Positions 41,903-50,773 of a stretch of 64,000 nt of DNA are shown piece after piece. Every line of letters starts with the position of its first letter. Position 1 is the stretch's first letter. The position numbers and the translations under genes are program-made. Where the stretch lies: positions 1-64,000 of the IMG/VR virus record IMGVR_UViG_3300027708_000057, one strand, 5' to 3'. This DNA comes from a virus. The notes beneath the pieces are model-generated. The model searched no databases, was not told where the DNA came from, and worked only from the letters and a program-made list of their open reading frames with translations.

Positions 41903-42416
41903 TATGAAGTTGAATTAGAAATTCTGTAACATCCAAAAATTCACCATTCCCATATTCTACTCCATAGAAATCATCACATTGATAATAACGATCTGTATCG
42001 ATCCCGATCAAATCAATCTTATTCATATTATATTTCCATGGTAGATTATCGATAAGAACATTATTTTTATGAGCCATAGCGCATGGACAAGTTGTTCCTC
42101 CTCCGTATACAGTTGATGCCCAATGATTGTTAATCATTTCTTTATGGAAAATATGATCTTCATCAAACCCGAATTTACCCAGCTCATTAACTTTGGTAGC
42201 ATAATCCTTGGTGGCAACAGTCAAAATATATACATTATCACGTCCAACGAGATTACGAGAAAATTCAATAAGATCCAATGCTCTGGGATGAATGATTGAA
42301 AAATATCGTAATGCTCGTTCTCCAAGCACGAATGTGATATGATCCTGTTCTGGAGCAGGATATAAAGTATGAATTAGAGTCTCATCAAGGTCTATAAAAA
42401 TACAATTGATTGCCAT
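41892..42416 (-). CDS. HAD-superfamily phosphatase-like protein
   Basis: 174 residues: FIDLDETL near the start (nucleophile and acid Asp), ILTVAT (motif II Thr) and a VLIDNLPW strand (motif IV). Could process a sugar phosphate or nucleotide. Confidence 0.7.
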   Translation of the reverse strand: MAINCIFIDLDETLIHTLYPAPEQDHITFVLGERALRYFSIIHPRALDLIEFSRNLVGRDNVYILTVATKDYATKVNELGKFGFDEDHIFHKEMINNHWASTVYGGGTTCPCAMAHKNNVLIDNLPWKYNMNKIDLIGIDTDRYYQCDDFYGVEYGNGEFLDVTEFLIQLHNEQ

Positions 42417-42456
42417 TAATTTATTATATCAGGATTGGCTTGTAAAGGATAATTTA

Positions 42457-42666
42457 TTAAGAAATGATATCCCAATTATGAAGAAATTCTTTAAAGCTTC
42501 CTTCCCATCTAAAATCTCGATCTGTATTTACTAGAACGAAATCTCCATTTAAATCTGCAGCAATTAATGTAGCAATAACTTCAGGATCAAGACTATATGA
42601 AGAATAGTTACGACCAAGCAATATTGAATATTTTTTACACAATTCGATTTTTTCGGAATTATTCAT
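42457..42666 (-). CDS. Small protein of unknown function
   Basis: 69 residues from the ATG at 42666 (MNNSEKIELCKKY). Contains LIAADLNGDFVLVNTDRD. No family recognised. Confidence 0.45.
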   Translation of the reverse strand: MNNSEKIELCKKYSILLGRNYSSYSLDPEVIATLIAADLNGDFVLVNTDRDFRWEGSFKEFLHNWDIIS

Positions 42667-43051
42667 GAGTTTCAAATTCTATATCATCTGAGATTCCACA
42701 CTCTTTACAACTATCCCAAAGAAGACTAAATTTATCATCACTAAAATCTCCTTGTTTTAGAAAATGACAGAAACCATTTGCTTGTTTTGGAAATTGTAAT
42801 ATTTTATCCCAGAAAGGGCATTGTTTATAAGTACCATCTTCGCCTCGACTATAACAATAAAGTGTATTCTTTGGAATAAATGAATGAGCTTCTTCTTCTG
42901 TCAATGCAGCTTCGATTACACATTCTTCATTAAGACTTGGCCAGATACCCAGTGGATGTACTCCAGCATCAAGCAATTCTTGTTTGGTCGCATAGAGCCA
43001 ATATAAATTTCTATTTGTGTAGAAATCATTAGGATAGTCTTGATAGTTCAT
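42659..43051 (-). CDS. Conserved phage protein with Cys residues
   Basis: 130 residues from the ATG at 43051 (MNYQDYPNDFY), preceded by GTTAATA. CPFWDKI...ANGFCHFL and LLWDSCKECGI are conserved in related phage proteins; the cysteines may bind a metal. Function unknown. Confidence 0.55.
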   Translation of the reverse strand: MNYQDYPNDFYTNRNLYWLYATKQELLDAGVHPLGIWPSLNEECVIEAALTEEEAHSFIPKNTLYCYSRGEDGTYKQCPFWDKILQFPKQANGFCHFLKQGDFSDDKFSLLWDSCKECGISDDIEFETHE

Positions 43052-43055
43052 ATTA

Positions 43056-43289
43056 TTAACAGTATGGTTGTTTAAATTTAACAAAGTAATCTTCACTAAC
43101 TAATTCAAAGAAATGAGTCTTAATCATATTTCGTTTTTGAGCTTCTTTGACTATAGCAGCAATAGATTCTTCACTTTCAGCTTCTTTCATGGTGTTCCAA
43201 TAAAAGTTATGGAATTTCTCCCAGGTTTTATTATCTGTTGAACAAATGACTATAGTCTTTAAAGCTTTTTTAGTTCCTTTGATTTTCAT
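43056..43289 (-). CDS. Small protein of unknown function
   Basis: 77 residues from the ATG at 43289 (MKIKGTKKALKTIVICS). Overlaps the end of the upstream gene by 20 bases. Confidence 0.45.
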   Translation of the reverse strand: MKIKGTKKALKTIVICSTDNKTWEKFHNFYWNTMKEAESEESIAAIVKEAQKRNMIKTHFFELVSEDYFVKFKQPYC

Positions 43290-43719
43290 AATCTGATAAA
43301 ACTTTTGCAATATTTACAGCACCAACCGAATTTGCACTATGTACATGCCATACAGGAAGTGCTACATTAGCTTCTTTACATTTCTGCACTAACAATTGAG
43401 CACAATGATATCCGGTACTTTTTGGACTTAGATTTCCATATTCAATAAGATTAGTAAGTTGTGTAACTTTAAAGTAATGTTGAATATGTTCAAATGATAA
43501 ATCATGATCAAATGAAACCATGGAAGGAATTCCATATTCATTAATAGCATTTTCAAATTCAGAATATGATCTTACAATATCCCAATCATGTGATTCAGTA
43601 CTCGTTAGAACAAGTAATGAAATAGTTGCAACAAGACCTAAATCTTTTCTACGTACTCCCGACACAAATGCATCGGAAGGATTTCTCAGATCATCTAGAA
43701 AGAGATTGAATGGTTTCAT
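43270..43719 (-). CDS. Cyclic-phosphate-processing receiver-like (cREC) protein
   Basis: 149 residues: LFLDDLRNP at the start, VSFDHDLSFE in the middle, STGYHCAQLLVQKC and WHVHSANSVGAVNIAKVL at the end. These are the hallmarks of the receiver-like domain tied to processing of cyclic phosphates on RNA ends. It may work with the RNA ligase at 28969-30048. Confidence 0.75.
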   Translation of the reverse strand: MKPFNLFLDDLRNPSDAFVSGVRRKDLGLVATISLLVLTSTESHDWDIVRSYSEFENAINEYGIPSMVSFDHDLSFEHIQHYFKVTQLTNLIEYGNLSPKSTGYHCAQLLVQKCKEANVALPVWHVHSANSVGAVNIAKVLSDYENQRN

Positions 43720-44267
43720 GTGAATTGTTTATCTAATTGATAATGGCAATTTTCAATAGCTTTAAAAATATCTTCATTCGAACAATTAAACATATTATAT
43801 ACAGGAATCCCTAAATCTTGTGCAATACGGATTGCTTGTCCGGTCCCTCCAACAATCTCTCCTCCAGGTGTCCAACAAAGCACAAATTCTGAATTAGCTT
43901 CTCCATTACGTCCAACTATCTGTCGATAGTTTCTTGCCATCAATTTCAGACTGTTTGAATTTAGACTATTCATTTTAGGATGATACTTGGCGATAGATGC
44001 AAATGCTTCCTTATCATCAGGAAAAATTACTTCATAGATATGTTTAGGATATCTATTAGAAAATCCCTTATTGAATCCATAATATGGTAACCAAATCTGA
44101 GCTTCACTTTTAACTCCTGATGAAAATGCTTGATCTGAACCAATAGCATTTCCGGATCGTAATGTGTAACCTTTAATTTCGAGAACAATTGCTATTGCCC
44201 ACATTCGATCTTGAATATCTTGTGGAGCTTTTCGGCTTCCAATACCAGCATAGAATTTTTTACTCAT
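43716..44267 (-). CDS. SLOG-fold (DprA/YpsA-like) protein
   Basis: 183 residues: GIGSRKAP, GYTLRSGNAIGSDQAF, and GGTGQAIRIAQDLGIPVYN, the nucleotide-binding Rossmann pattern of SLOG proteins. Four-base overlap with the cREC gene. It may bind a nucleotide signal. Confidence 0.75.
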   Translation of the reverse strand: MSKKFYAGIGSRKAPQDIQDRMWAIAIVLEIKGYTLRSGNAIGSDQAFSSGVKSEAQIWLPYYGFNKGFSNRYPKHIYEVIFPDDKEAFASIAKYHPKMNSLNSNSLKLMARNYRQIVGRNGEANSEFVLCWTPGGEIVGGTGQAIRIAQDLGIPVYNMFNCSNEDIFKAIENCHYQLDKQFT

Positions 44268-44272
44268 ATAGA

Positions 44273-44482
44273 CTATTTCTCAAAAATATGTTCTTCAGCA
44301 AGTTCTGGGTTCCAGGTCGGATTCATCACGTAATCCCATAACCAATTCTTCTCACTTTTAGAAAGGTGATCAGGTAATGATTCTTCAAGATCAATATATT
44401 TCAAATCAATTGCTGATTGTAATACTTCAATTTCATTTTTTACAAAATCAACCCGCTCTTTTTGTTCTTTGTTTAATTTCAT
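44273..44482 (-). CDS. Small helical protein of unknown function
   Basis: 69 residues, starting with a coiled coil (EQKERVDFVKNEIEVLQSAI), then SKSEKNWLWDYVM. No family recognised. Confidence 0.45.
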   Translation of the reverse strand: MKLNKEQKERVDFVKNEIEVLQSAIDLKYIDLEESLPDHLSKSEKNWLWDYVMNPTWNPELAEEHIFEK

Positions 44483-44485
44483 ATT

Positions 44486-45184
44486 TTATTTCCAAATGTC
44501 GAATTGTTTTCTGTATTCGATAATGATATCCTCTATATTATTCAGTTTTGAAACCATGCCCCATTCATCATGAATACATTCAGGAGAATGGATAATATCC
44601 ATGATTGAATCTATCAATTTTTGTTCAGGGGTTGGATATTTCGATCTACTTTGTCGAAGATTATTTTCAAGTTCTGCTCTTTGAATCTTAAACTTAATTT
44701 CATTTTCTTGAATCTGTTCTTCACTATATTCAATAGGATCTTCAACTAAAAACAATTCAATTGTTTGAAGAAGTCCTTGATAAAATATAGCTTTATATTC
44801 AACCCACCCAGTTTCAAATTTATGCTGATTATTAATATCAATCTTATAATTAAGATGATGCCAAACTTCATAGAAATTGATAGTTCCAGTAAATAATACA
44901 GGTTCCCACCAAGTCTTAGTTCTAATATAAGAACCTAAAGCTTTTAATTTTTCATGACACGAGGCAGATTCTATATTTTCTACTGGGTCACTTTCAGACC
45001 AAACCCCTTCATATTTTTCCAATAGAAGAATACCACTCGATTCAATCTTATAGTAAGATATTGAATTGTCAATATCTTTCGTTTGCCACATTATTTCAGA
45101 AGAATTGCCGCCACGGTGTGCTAAAAATTCTAAAGGTAAGTTTGGTAATGTAAATTCACACAAGATATAATCGAACATTGACAT
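44486..45184 (-). CDS. Protein of unknown function
   Basis: 232 residues. LFTGTINFYEVWHH and TGWVEYKAIFYQGLLQTIEL resemble segments of conserved phage and bacterial proteins without known role. The last third is helical. Confidence 0.5.
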   Translation of the reverse strand: MSMFDYILCEFTLPNLPLEFLAHRGGNSSEIMWQTKDIDNSISYYKIESSGILLLEKYEGVWSESDPVENIESASCHEKLKALGSYIRTKTWWEPVLFTGTINFYEVWHHLNYKIDINNQHKFETGWVEYKAIFYQGLLQTIELFLVEDPIEYSEEQIQENEIKFKIQRAELENNLRQSRSKYPTPEQKLIDSIMDIIHSPECIHDEWGMVSKLNNIEDIIIEYRKQFDIWK

Positions 45185-45192
45185 AAAAATAT

Positions 45193-45393
45193 CTATACAA
45201 TAGAAATATCCCTTGGATCACAATCCCCATAATCATCTTCATCATCATCTTGAAATAATTTATCGGATTGTAATTGCTTCTTTCCAAGAAGTCTATGACA
45301 AAGACACAATTGAATAAGCTCAGAAATTGAAATCTTTACAAGCCTATTACTATTTTCTTCACTAAATTGTACATGTGTATTATAAATAGTCAT
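45193..45393 (-). CDS. Small acidic-tailed protein of unknown function
   Basis: 66 residues with a DDDEDDYGDCDPRD stretch near the end. Four-base overlap with the upstream gene. Confidence 0.45.
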   Translation of the reverse strand: MTIYNTHVQFSEENSNRLVKISISELIQLCLCHRLLGKKQLQSDKLFQDDDEDDYGDCDPRDISIV

Positions 45394-45677
45394 AGTTCTG
45401 TCAATGAAGTTAGAAGACGATTTAGAGCGTTTGGAAATTGTTTTTCATATTCTTTATTTGGATCTCCTAAGGAATACATTGAACCTGATTTAGTTACAAT
45501 GAAATCTTTATATCTACCCTTGATTGTAGAAGTAATAATTGGATCTCCATCCTTAAAATTTTGTCGGTCCGTAACAAACCCAGCAATTGCCATTCGACGT
45601 AGTTCGGGGGCTAGACACGGGTTTTGATCGTCAAGAGCAATAATAGACCAATCGTTAATTTTTGGAAAATAATTCAT
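45390..45677 (-). CDS. Small protein of unknown function
   Basis: 95 residues. The middle (DPIITSTIKGRYKDFIVTKSGSMYSLGDP) looks like a small beta domain seen in other phage proteins. Three bases downstream of the HD hydrolase gene. Confidence 0.45.
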   Translation of the reverse strand: MNYFPKINDWSIIALDDQNPCLAPELRRMAIAGFVTDRQNFKDGDPIITSTIKGRYKDFIVTKSGSMYSLGDPNKEYEKQFPNALNRLLTSLTEL

Positions 45678-45680
45678 TTT

Positions 45681-46130
45681 TTAATGTGTTAAAATATATT
45701 GGCTCATTCGATATTTATCGAGAAGTGTTCCCGGGTTTAAATCATATGCGTTATGTTCATTATCTGCCCATTTCACACGCCGAGCAAAGTAATTATCTTT
45801 TGCGCGAAGAACTGCATTGATATATGGTTCTTCACTATGTTTGGTCAATGCATCAACGGCATCAGCAATGATAGAACCGAAACGACTATAAAGTTCATGA
45901 CGATCCACCCAACTAACATCTTCAATAGTGTCATGTAAAAGTGCTACTGTATACAAGATATCCCCCTCTAGAGTACTAAAGGGTTCGAACACTTTATCAC
46001 ATTTAGCCAAAACAATTTCTGCAGCCGCAATAGGATGAGTGATATAAGGAAGTCCAGAACCATTTCGTAATTGTCCTTGATGAGCAATTGTTGCAAATTC
46101 TAAAGCGTGTTCTTTGAGTGATTGTTTCAT
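45681..46130 (-). CDS. HD-domain hydrolase, MESH1/SpoT-like
   Basis: 149 residues: AHQGQLRNGSGLPYITHPIAAA, ALLHDTIEDV and VKWADNEHN are the HD motifs of (p)ppGpp hydrolases of the RelA/SpoT type. There is no synthetase domain. It may remove alarmones during infection. Other HD nucleotidases are possible. Confidence 0.7.
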   Translation of the reverse strand: MKQSLKEHALEFATIAHQGQLRNGSGLPYITHPIAAAEIVLAKCDKVFEPFSTLEGDILYTVALLHDTIEDVSWVDRHELYSRFGSIIADAVDALTKHSEEPYINAVLRAKDNYFARRVKWADNEHNAYDLNPGTLLDKYRMSQYILTH

Positions 46131-46131
46131 A

Positions 46132-46590
46132 TTAAAGTCGAATACTACTTTTCTTTAATTGTTCAAATTCTTCAAGAATATCAAATTCGTCGATATCCAC
46201 TGTTTCTGTATTCTTTTTCACGTAGAGATCCTTAACTAAATTACGCTCAGTCATGTGACGTTTGACAATCTTAGCAATCAAATTTTTGCGAGCAAGCAAG
46301 GTTTCTTCTGAAATTTCAGTCTCTGTCTTGATATGCTTTAGAATCTTCGGGGCTTTTGGAGTTTTTGGACTCTTCGTCTTTTTATAAGTCTTTTCAGCGA
46401 CGATTGCGCTTTCTACTGCATACTTGCCAGGACTTATTTTCTTAGAATTTCCAAGAAATAGTTCTCGAATAATACGGCCAGGCACCTTGAAAGTTTTCGC
46501 AGTATTAAATAGAAATACTGGCGAAAACCCCAAGTCAGAATTTGGGAGCGCCTTCAAATAGGTAATCATCGAATCGAATTTATTTTGCAT
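46132..46590 (-). CDS. Lysine-rich protein of unknown function
   Basis: 152 residues with a basic low-complexity centre (KKTKSPKTPKAPKILK) that could contact nucleic acid. No family recognised. Confidence 0.5.
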   Translation of the reverse strand: MQNKFDSMITYLKALPNSDLGFSPVFLFNTAKTFKVPGRIIRELFLGNSKKISPGKYAVESAIVAEKTYKKTKSPKTPKAPKILKHIKTETEISEETLLARKNLIAKIVKRHMTERNLVKDLYVKKNTETVDIDEFDILEEFEQLKKSSIRL

Positions 46591-46626
46591 AATTTAGCTT
46601 TGGTTGTAGTATTGTTTTGAGATTTT

Positions 46627-46980
46627 TCAATAATCACAAACGGTTCCACGATTTGCAGGATTGGAATCCCATGCGAATTGCCGCGCCATATCCTCTTCTT
46701 GCCAAGCAACTGATCCATAAACCGAAAATGTTTCGGACCAAAGACCTGGAGAAATTGCACCCACATTCTTAATTCGAGTAACCAGCTTTTGAGCTTTTTT
46801 AATTTCTTCAAGATTGAATTGAATTCCCGAAAGAATATACCGACGACCATCCGAAGTGGTTGCACTAATAAACAAGGCTTTATCATATCTGTCACCATTC
46901 GGATTACCCATATCGGAATATTCCGAATCTGAGTCGAAAATATACTCGTCTTCAAATAGAACGACATCATGAATTCTCAT
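46627..46980 (-). CDS. Protein of unknown function
   Basis: 117 residues, acidic N-terminus (FEDEYIFDSDSEYSD), then a strand-rich part. A promoter is 33 bases upstream. No family recognised. Confidence 0.5.
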   Translation of the reverse strand: MRIHDVVLFEDEYIFDSDSEYSDMGNPNGDRYDKALFISATTSDGRRYILSGIQFNLEEIKKAQKLVTRIKNVGAISPGLWSETFSVYGSVAWQEEDMARQFAWDSNPANRGTVCDY

Positions 46981-47012
46981 GGTAGTGGTGTTTGAGGTTT
47001 CCGTACGGGCTC

Positions 47013-47041
47013 ACTATACCACAAAAACCAGTTCCTGTAAA
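47013..47041 (-). promoter_or_regulatory. TTTACA-N17-TATAGT promoter before 46627-46980
   Basis: Exact -35, 17-base spacer, one mismatch in the -10. Confidence 0.65.
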
Positions 47042-47185
47042 CAAAAAAGTGTGTAAAAAGAGAAAATAATTTTGACCATTGATTTACAACGAGTTACGTC
47101 CAAAATTCCGAGTTTTTTCTATTCCTCAAAGAAAAGAGACGCAGTGGACGCATTTTCTGTGCTGGGAAACCAGATTCGAGGAGCG

Positions 47186-48280
47186 TTAGGAGAAGAATTG
47201 ATCTAAGGAGTTACGAATTTGTGATGCAATTGGAATGCTTGAGTCTTGTCCTGTCCAATATGGGTAGAACTCACGACTAAGATGAATTGATTTAGGAGTT
47301 TCCATATATGCAAAATCGAGTTCGCCACTTGCATTAATAAGGTAATTAGTCCATTTCTTAAAGGTAATAGTAGGATGAGAATCACATAGATTTTCAAGAG
47401 TATTATTAAATTCTGTCCGAACTGCATTTCGCTCAAGCCATGTTCCCCAAAATGGCTTTCCTTTATAGAACCCGGTCTTAGGAATCTTTCGAGATGGATT
47501 TTCAATAGGTAACAATTCATACAATACAATATTAGGAATTGTTAATTCTTTTGCGGCATTAAAATAGCGTGTTGCTAATTCCTTTGCATTATGAATATGA
47601 TTGCCTTCTAGACGGCATAGGTGATGGCGAACATCAATATTTCCAAAATAACATTCTAAATATTTAACTTCATTTAGCGGACGAATTTCTTCAACAAATG
47701 AACTTAATCCGCTGGTCAATGCACCATTCAATGTTTTAGACTTAACAGAGTTAACTGTCCAGCCTGGGCGATACATACAAATTGCGTGAGAATCACCAAT
47801 TACAACCTTATCAGTAATGTGAGGAAATGGAACACATTGCATAGATTCGACCATTTTACCCAGATTATCCATGTCTACATCATACCAACCTGGTTGAATA
47901 ACCCAAGTACCTTTAACTTCTGCTGAATGTAGCCTTCTTTTAAGAAGCGTATGATATTCTGGGCATTGTACTCCCAAAGAGTATACTTTTCCTTTAAATT
48001 TTGATACATTGATAACATTGGATAGATATAGAAATCCGTATACTCCATTATATAAATTTATAACTTTATTCCAATCAGATCCATGGTAAAGGAACATATC
48101 ATCAAACTCATTATGATTTGTTATTGTTTTAGCTCGCCAATCAATAACAACTTCATCATACTTACCAGATTGTTTGATCATATCAGCATAGATGACACCT
48201 AAGGCTGATCTATGAGAACCCAATATAGATGTAATTGGAACAAACGGACATGTAACTAGTGCTCTTCTTGTAGTAGTCAT
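47186..48280 (-). CDS. SGNH-hydrolase-like protein
   Basis: 364 residues from the ATG at 48280 (MTTTRRALVTCPFVP). VVIGDSHAICMYRPGW gives a GDSH block I, and PKSIHLSREFYPYW near the end could give the catalytic His. Lies next to the putative DNA-modification genes, so it may modify a base. A longer open frame reaches 48316, but the internal ATG sits in the usual A/T-rich context. Confidence 0.55.
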   Translation of the reverse strand: MTTTRRALVTCPFVPITSILGSHRSALGVIYADMIKQSGKYDEVVIDWRAKTITNHNEFDDMFLYHGSDWNKVINLYNGVYGFLYLSNVINVSKFKGKVYSLGVQCPEYHTLLKRRLHSAEVKGTWVIQPGWYDVDMDNLGKMVESMQCVPFPHITDKVVIGDSHAICMYRPGWTVNSVKSKTLNGALTSGLSSFVEEIRPLNEVKYLECYFGNIDVRHHLCRLEGNHIHNAKELATRYFNAAKELTIPNIVLYELLPIENPSRKIPKTGFYKGKPFWGTWLERNAVRTEFNNTLENLCDSHPTITFKKWTNYLINASGELDFAYMETPKSIHLSREFYPYWTGQDSSIPIASQIRNSLDQFFS

Positions 48281-48285
48281 ATATG

Positions 48286-49491
48286 TTAGGAAAATATTAG
48301 AGTAGCATATGTCCAATCTGAATATTGAGGAAGTTCCTTTACCTTTTTTATATATTGGATAGGGGTTAATCCAGCAGATCGTATTACTTGATCTGAGAAA
48401 AATCCTCCAGAAAGATTATTAAAAGATTTTACCAATCCTAAATCCAGCATAGCCTTTTGCCTGCCGTATGGATGAATAAGTTTACTTGAATTCCATAAAG
48501 TATCACCATCAATATGATTATAATCAGAACCTGAACGGTAATAATTTGTAATGTATCGAATAAAATCACAAGCAACATCTTCTGCATTATAAGGCTCTGA
48601 CCCAGTATCTTCAAAGATTTGCATCATAATAGCATCCAACAAATCATCTGTTTTCATTTTAACCTTAGTTTTTGCAAGGTATGAAATACATTCTGTTGCA
48701 TTACTACCATAATAAAATAAAGAATTTCGATTAACATACTGAGGAAACCAATCTGCAATATCAGAGATTGTTGCTGCATACTGGAAGAAGTATTTTCTAA
48801 GACCATTCTTAACATTCCAATCTAGCATAAAAGTACCAATCTCACGCAGGTCTTTTTTATTACCCTTTACCAACCAATCTGCTAATTCTCTTGCAAGACG
48901 AGGAGCATACTCACATAAGTAATAATCACCACCCCGTTTATATTCGGATGGTGGTTTAGGAAATGCTGGAAATTGATATCCAACTGAAGAATAAAAAGAA
49001 TTCTTTTCGTTTTTAATCATATGACACATCTTTTCAATACTATCGGCTCGATAAAGTTTTGATAATATTGTATTGTAATACCCCGACGGTCTTAATGAAT
49101 AATTAATACCTGAGCCACATACACGATGTAAAATGAATATGTATAGCCATTCAGGTAAACCAAACTGTGATTGTTTGCCGGTCCAATCATGTGCTATAAC
49201 ATTCCTCTGTTCACAATAAAGACCGGCGCTCATCTTTTTCCAATACGGATGATCTTCTGACCAACCATAAAAACAATCATGTATAATCTGTGAAAATCCT
49301 GCATATGATCTTTCAACAACATCATATAACTCAATCTGCTCCATAAGGTCATCTCCTATACCAGATTGAGCATGTGGAATCATTCCATACGGAGGATCTT
49401 GTGAAACATTACATTTCTTCTGTTGTTCCTTGGCGAAATTATAATAACGAATAAATTCATTATAATATTCAGTTTTTTCAATTAAAGACAT
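48286..49491 (-). CDS. Candidate DNA-base hypermodification protein (thymine pyrophosphorylase/5-hmdU kinase helical domain-like)
   Basis: 401 residues. GLPEWLYIFILHRVCGSGINYSL followed by GYYNTIL, and many aromatic residues, recall the helical proteins that replace or extend the modified group on 5-hydroxymethyl-uracil in phages with hypermodified thymine. Its position two bases from a DUF1599-like gene and close to a pyrimidine hydroxymethylase supports that. The family match is by memory of motifs and needs a profile search. Confidence 0.5.
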   Translation of the reverse strand: MSLIEKTEYYNEFIRYYNFAKEQQKKCNVSQDPPYGMIPHAQSGIGDDLMEQIELYDVVERSYAGFSQIIHDCFYGWSEDHPYWKKMSAGLYCEQRNVIAHDWTGKQSQFGLPEWLYIFILHRVCGSGINYSLRPSGYYNTILSKLYRADSIEKMCHMIKNEKNSFYSSVGYQFPAFPKPPSEYKRGGDYYLCEYAPRLARELADWLVKGNKKDLREIGTFMLDWNVKNGLRKYFFQYAATISDIADWFPQYVNRNSLFYYGSNATECISYLAKTKVKMKTDDLLDAIMMQIFEDTGSEPYNAEDVACDFIRYITNYYRSGSDYNHIDGDTLWNSSKLIHPYGRQKAMLDLGLVKSFNNLSGGFFSDQVIRSAGLTPIQYIKKVKELPQYSDWTYATLIFS

Positions 49492-49492
49492 A

Positions 49493-49843
49493 TTAATCTT
49501 TTTTGTAAGGGCGATTTAGAAAATCATGATCTAGATTTTGACCATTAATCTTTCCACGAGAATATGCAATTGCGAAAGATAGGTAATTAATTGCATCCTT
49601 AAAACTGTCTTCAAAAGATTCAAAATTAGGTTCATATGTAGGATCATTTGTCATGGCTTCAATAACAGATCGAGCTCTAAGAATCTTAGCATGTACAATA
49701 TCAACAATTGTAGATACACCATTGAGATAGTAGTCGGCTTGTTTAATCCGCGAATATGGATTTTGATAATCTCGAGATTTTAATTTTTGAGTCTCAATAC
49801 ATTCTTTGAGAACTGTTACAGATTCAGCTTGAATTTGATTCAT
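49493..49843 (-). CDS. Nucleotide-modification-associated domain protein (DUF1599-like)
   Basis: 116 residues: KSRDYQNPYSRIKQADYYLNGV, AKILRARSV, and NFESFEDSFKDAINYLSFAIAY. The D-Y and F-x-D-x-x-N-Y pattern fits DUF1599 proteins that accompany DNA base-modification genes. Directly between the hydroxymethylase and the transferase candidate. Confidence 0.65.
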   Translation of the reverse strand: MNQIQAESVTVLKECIETQKLKSRDYQNPYSRIKQADYYLNGVSTIVDIVHAKILRARSVIEAMTNDPTYEPNFESFEDSFKDAINYLSFAIAYSRGKINGQNLDHDFLNRPYKKD

Positions 49844-49891
49844 TTAGTTTTAGTTATAGAGATTTTAAGAAGCGATTTGGGACTCTTAGGT

Positions 49892-50596
49892 TCAACAATA
49901 TGTGATATTATTTACTAAGTAAAGATAGTCTTCAATATATTTGAAATGACGTTCATATAAATGTAGTGATCCTACCTGCCAAGTAATGTTCCCTTTTAAG
50001 AGAGGATTATCTCCATTAACTCCATTGTAATCACTAATAAGAGAATTAAGCATATATTCCTGCCATGCATAATCATTGGCATATCCGAAGATGAGATCAT
50101 TGCTCCTCATTTGCACAACTGCATGCATTTTACTACTACGAATTAGATATTGAACAGTATTTGTGCAAATAAAATCAGACATACCATCCTTATTATAATC
50201 AGTATGCATGGTAGGCCTTGTGTAAATCATGACAGCACGACGACTATGGGGATTAATAAGCAGTTCGTTAAGAACGTTTATATATTGATCTCCGTTTTTA
50301 TATGAATCAACAAGGTATCCATAATTCGAATTGATGAGACCTTCAGGAGATGCGACTTCTTGCCAAATCTTAGGCGTAACACCGCGAATATCATTCACGT
50401 TAAGAGATTGAGATTGATACCATTCAAGTTCTCTCGCAATATATTCTATATTAGGTTTACCAAAAATAGCCGGTTCATCTGCAATAAAACTTGTACCAAC
50501 CAATTCAATAGTTTTTACTCCGCTCTTATCAATTACAAATTCACTTGTTTGATACTTTACTAATAATTGGCGTCGTATTGATTCTACATTATCCAT
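49892..50596 (-). CDS. Pyrimidine hydroxymethylase (thymidylate-synthase family)
   Basis: 234 residues, close to T4 gp42 dCMP hydroxymethylase (246). Motifs are NSNYGYLV, RRAVMIYTRPTMH, the catalytic Cys in DFICTNTVQ, RSNDLIFGYANDYAWQ and GSLHLYERH. These mark a dUMP or dCMP hydroxymethylase rather than plain thymidylate synthase. It would make 5-hydroxymethyl nucleotides for phage DNA. Confidence 0.78.
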   Translation of the reverse strand: MDNVESIRRQLLVKYQTSEFVIDKSGVKTIELVGTSFIADEPAIFGKPNIEYIARELEWYQSQSLNVNDIRGVTPKIWQEVASPEGLINSNYGYLVDSYKNGDQYINVLNELLINPHSRRAVMIYTRPTMHTDYNKDGMSDFICTNTVQYLIRSSKMHAVVQMRSNDLIFGYANDYAWQEYMLNSLISDYNGVNGDNPLLKGNITWQVGSLHLYERHFKYIEDYLYLVNNITYC

Positions 50597-50607
50597 ATGT
50601 ATTTAAT

Positions 50608-50636
50608 ATTATACGTTATTTTTATCTAATAGTAAA
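50608..50636 (-). promoter_or_regulatory. TTTACT-N17-TATAAT promoter before the hydroxymethylase
   Basis: One mismatch in the -35, exact spacer and -10, 12 bases before the ATG at 50596. Confidence 0.65.
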
Positions 50637-50773
50637 CAACAAAAACGAAAATAATTGACTCACTACTATAAACAAGCGGCTTAGGAAGATGGTAAAAATC
50701 CATGAGACTTTCAATTCCTTTATCTTATCGGATATTCTACTGTAGATGGTTGTAAGTTGTCTCAAACTATGGG

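Noticed and set aside
42423-42446. TTTACA and TATAAT before the HAD gene as another promoter
   Set aside because: The spacing is 12 bases rather than 17, so it does not fit the family seen elsewhere.
46566-46970. Open frame overlapping 46627-46980 on the same strand
   Set aside because: The 117-residue frame has better composition and start context; the other is a shadow.
50626-50703. 25-residue frame between the primase-like and hydroxymethylase genes
   Set aside because: It overlaps the -35 region of a good promoter and has no stop-start join to neighbours.
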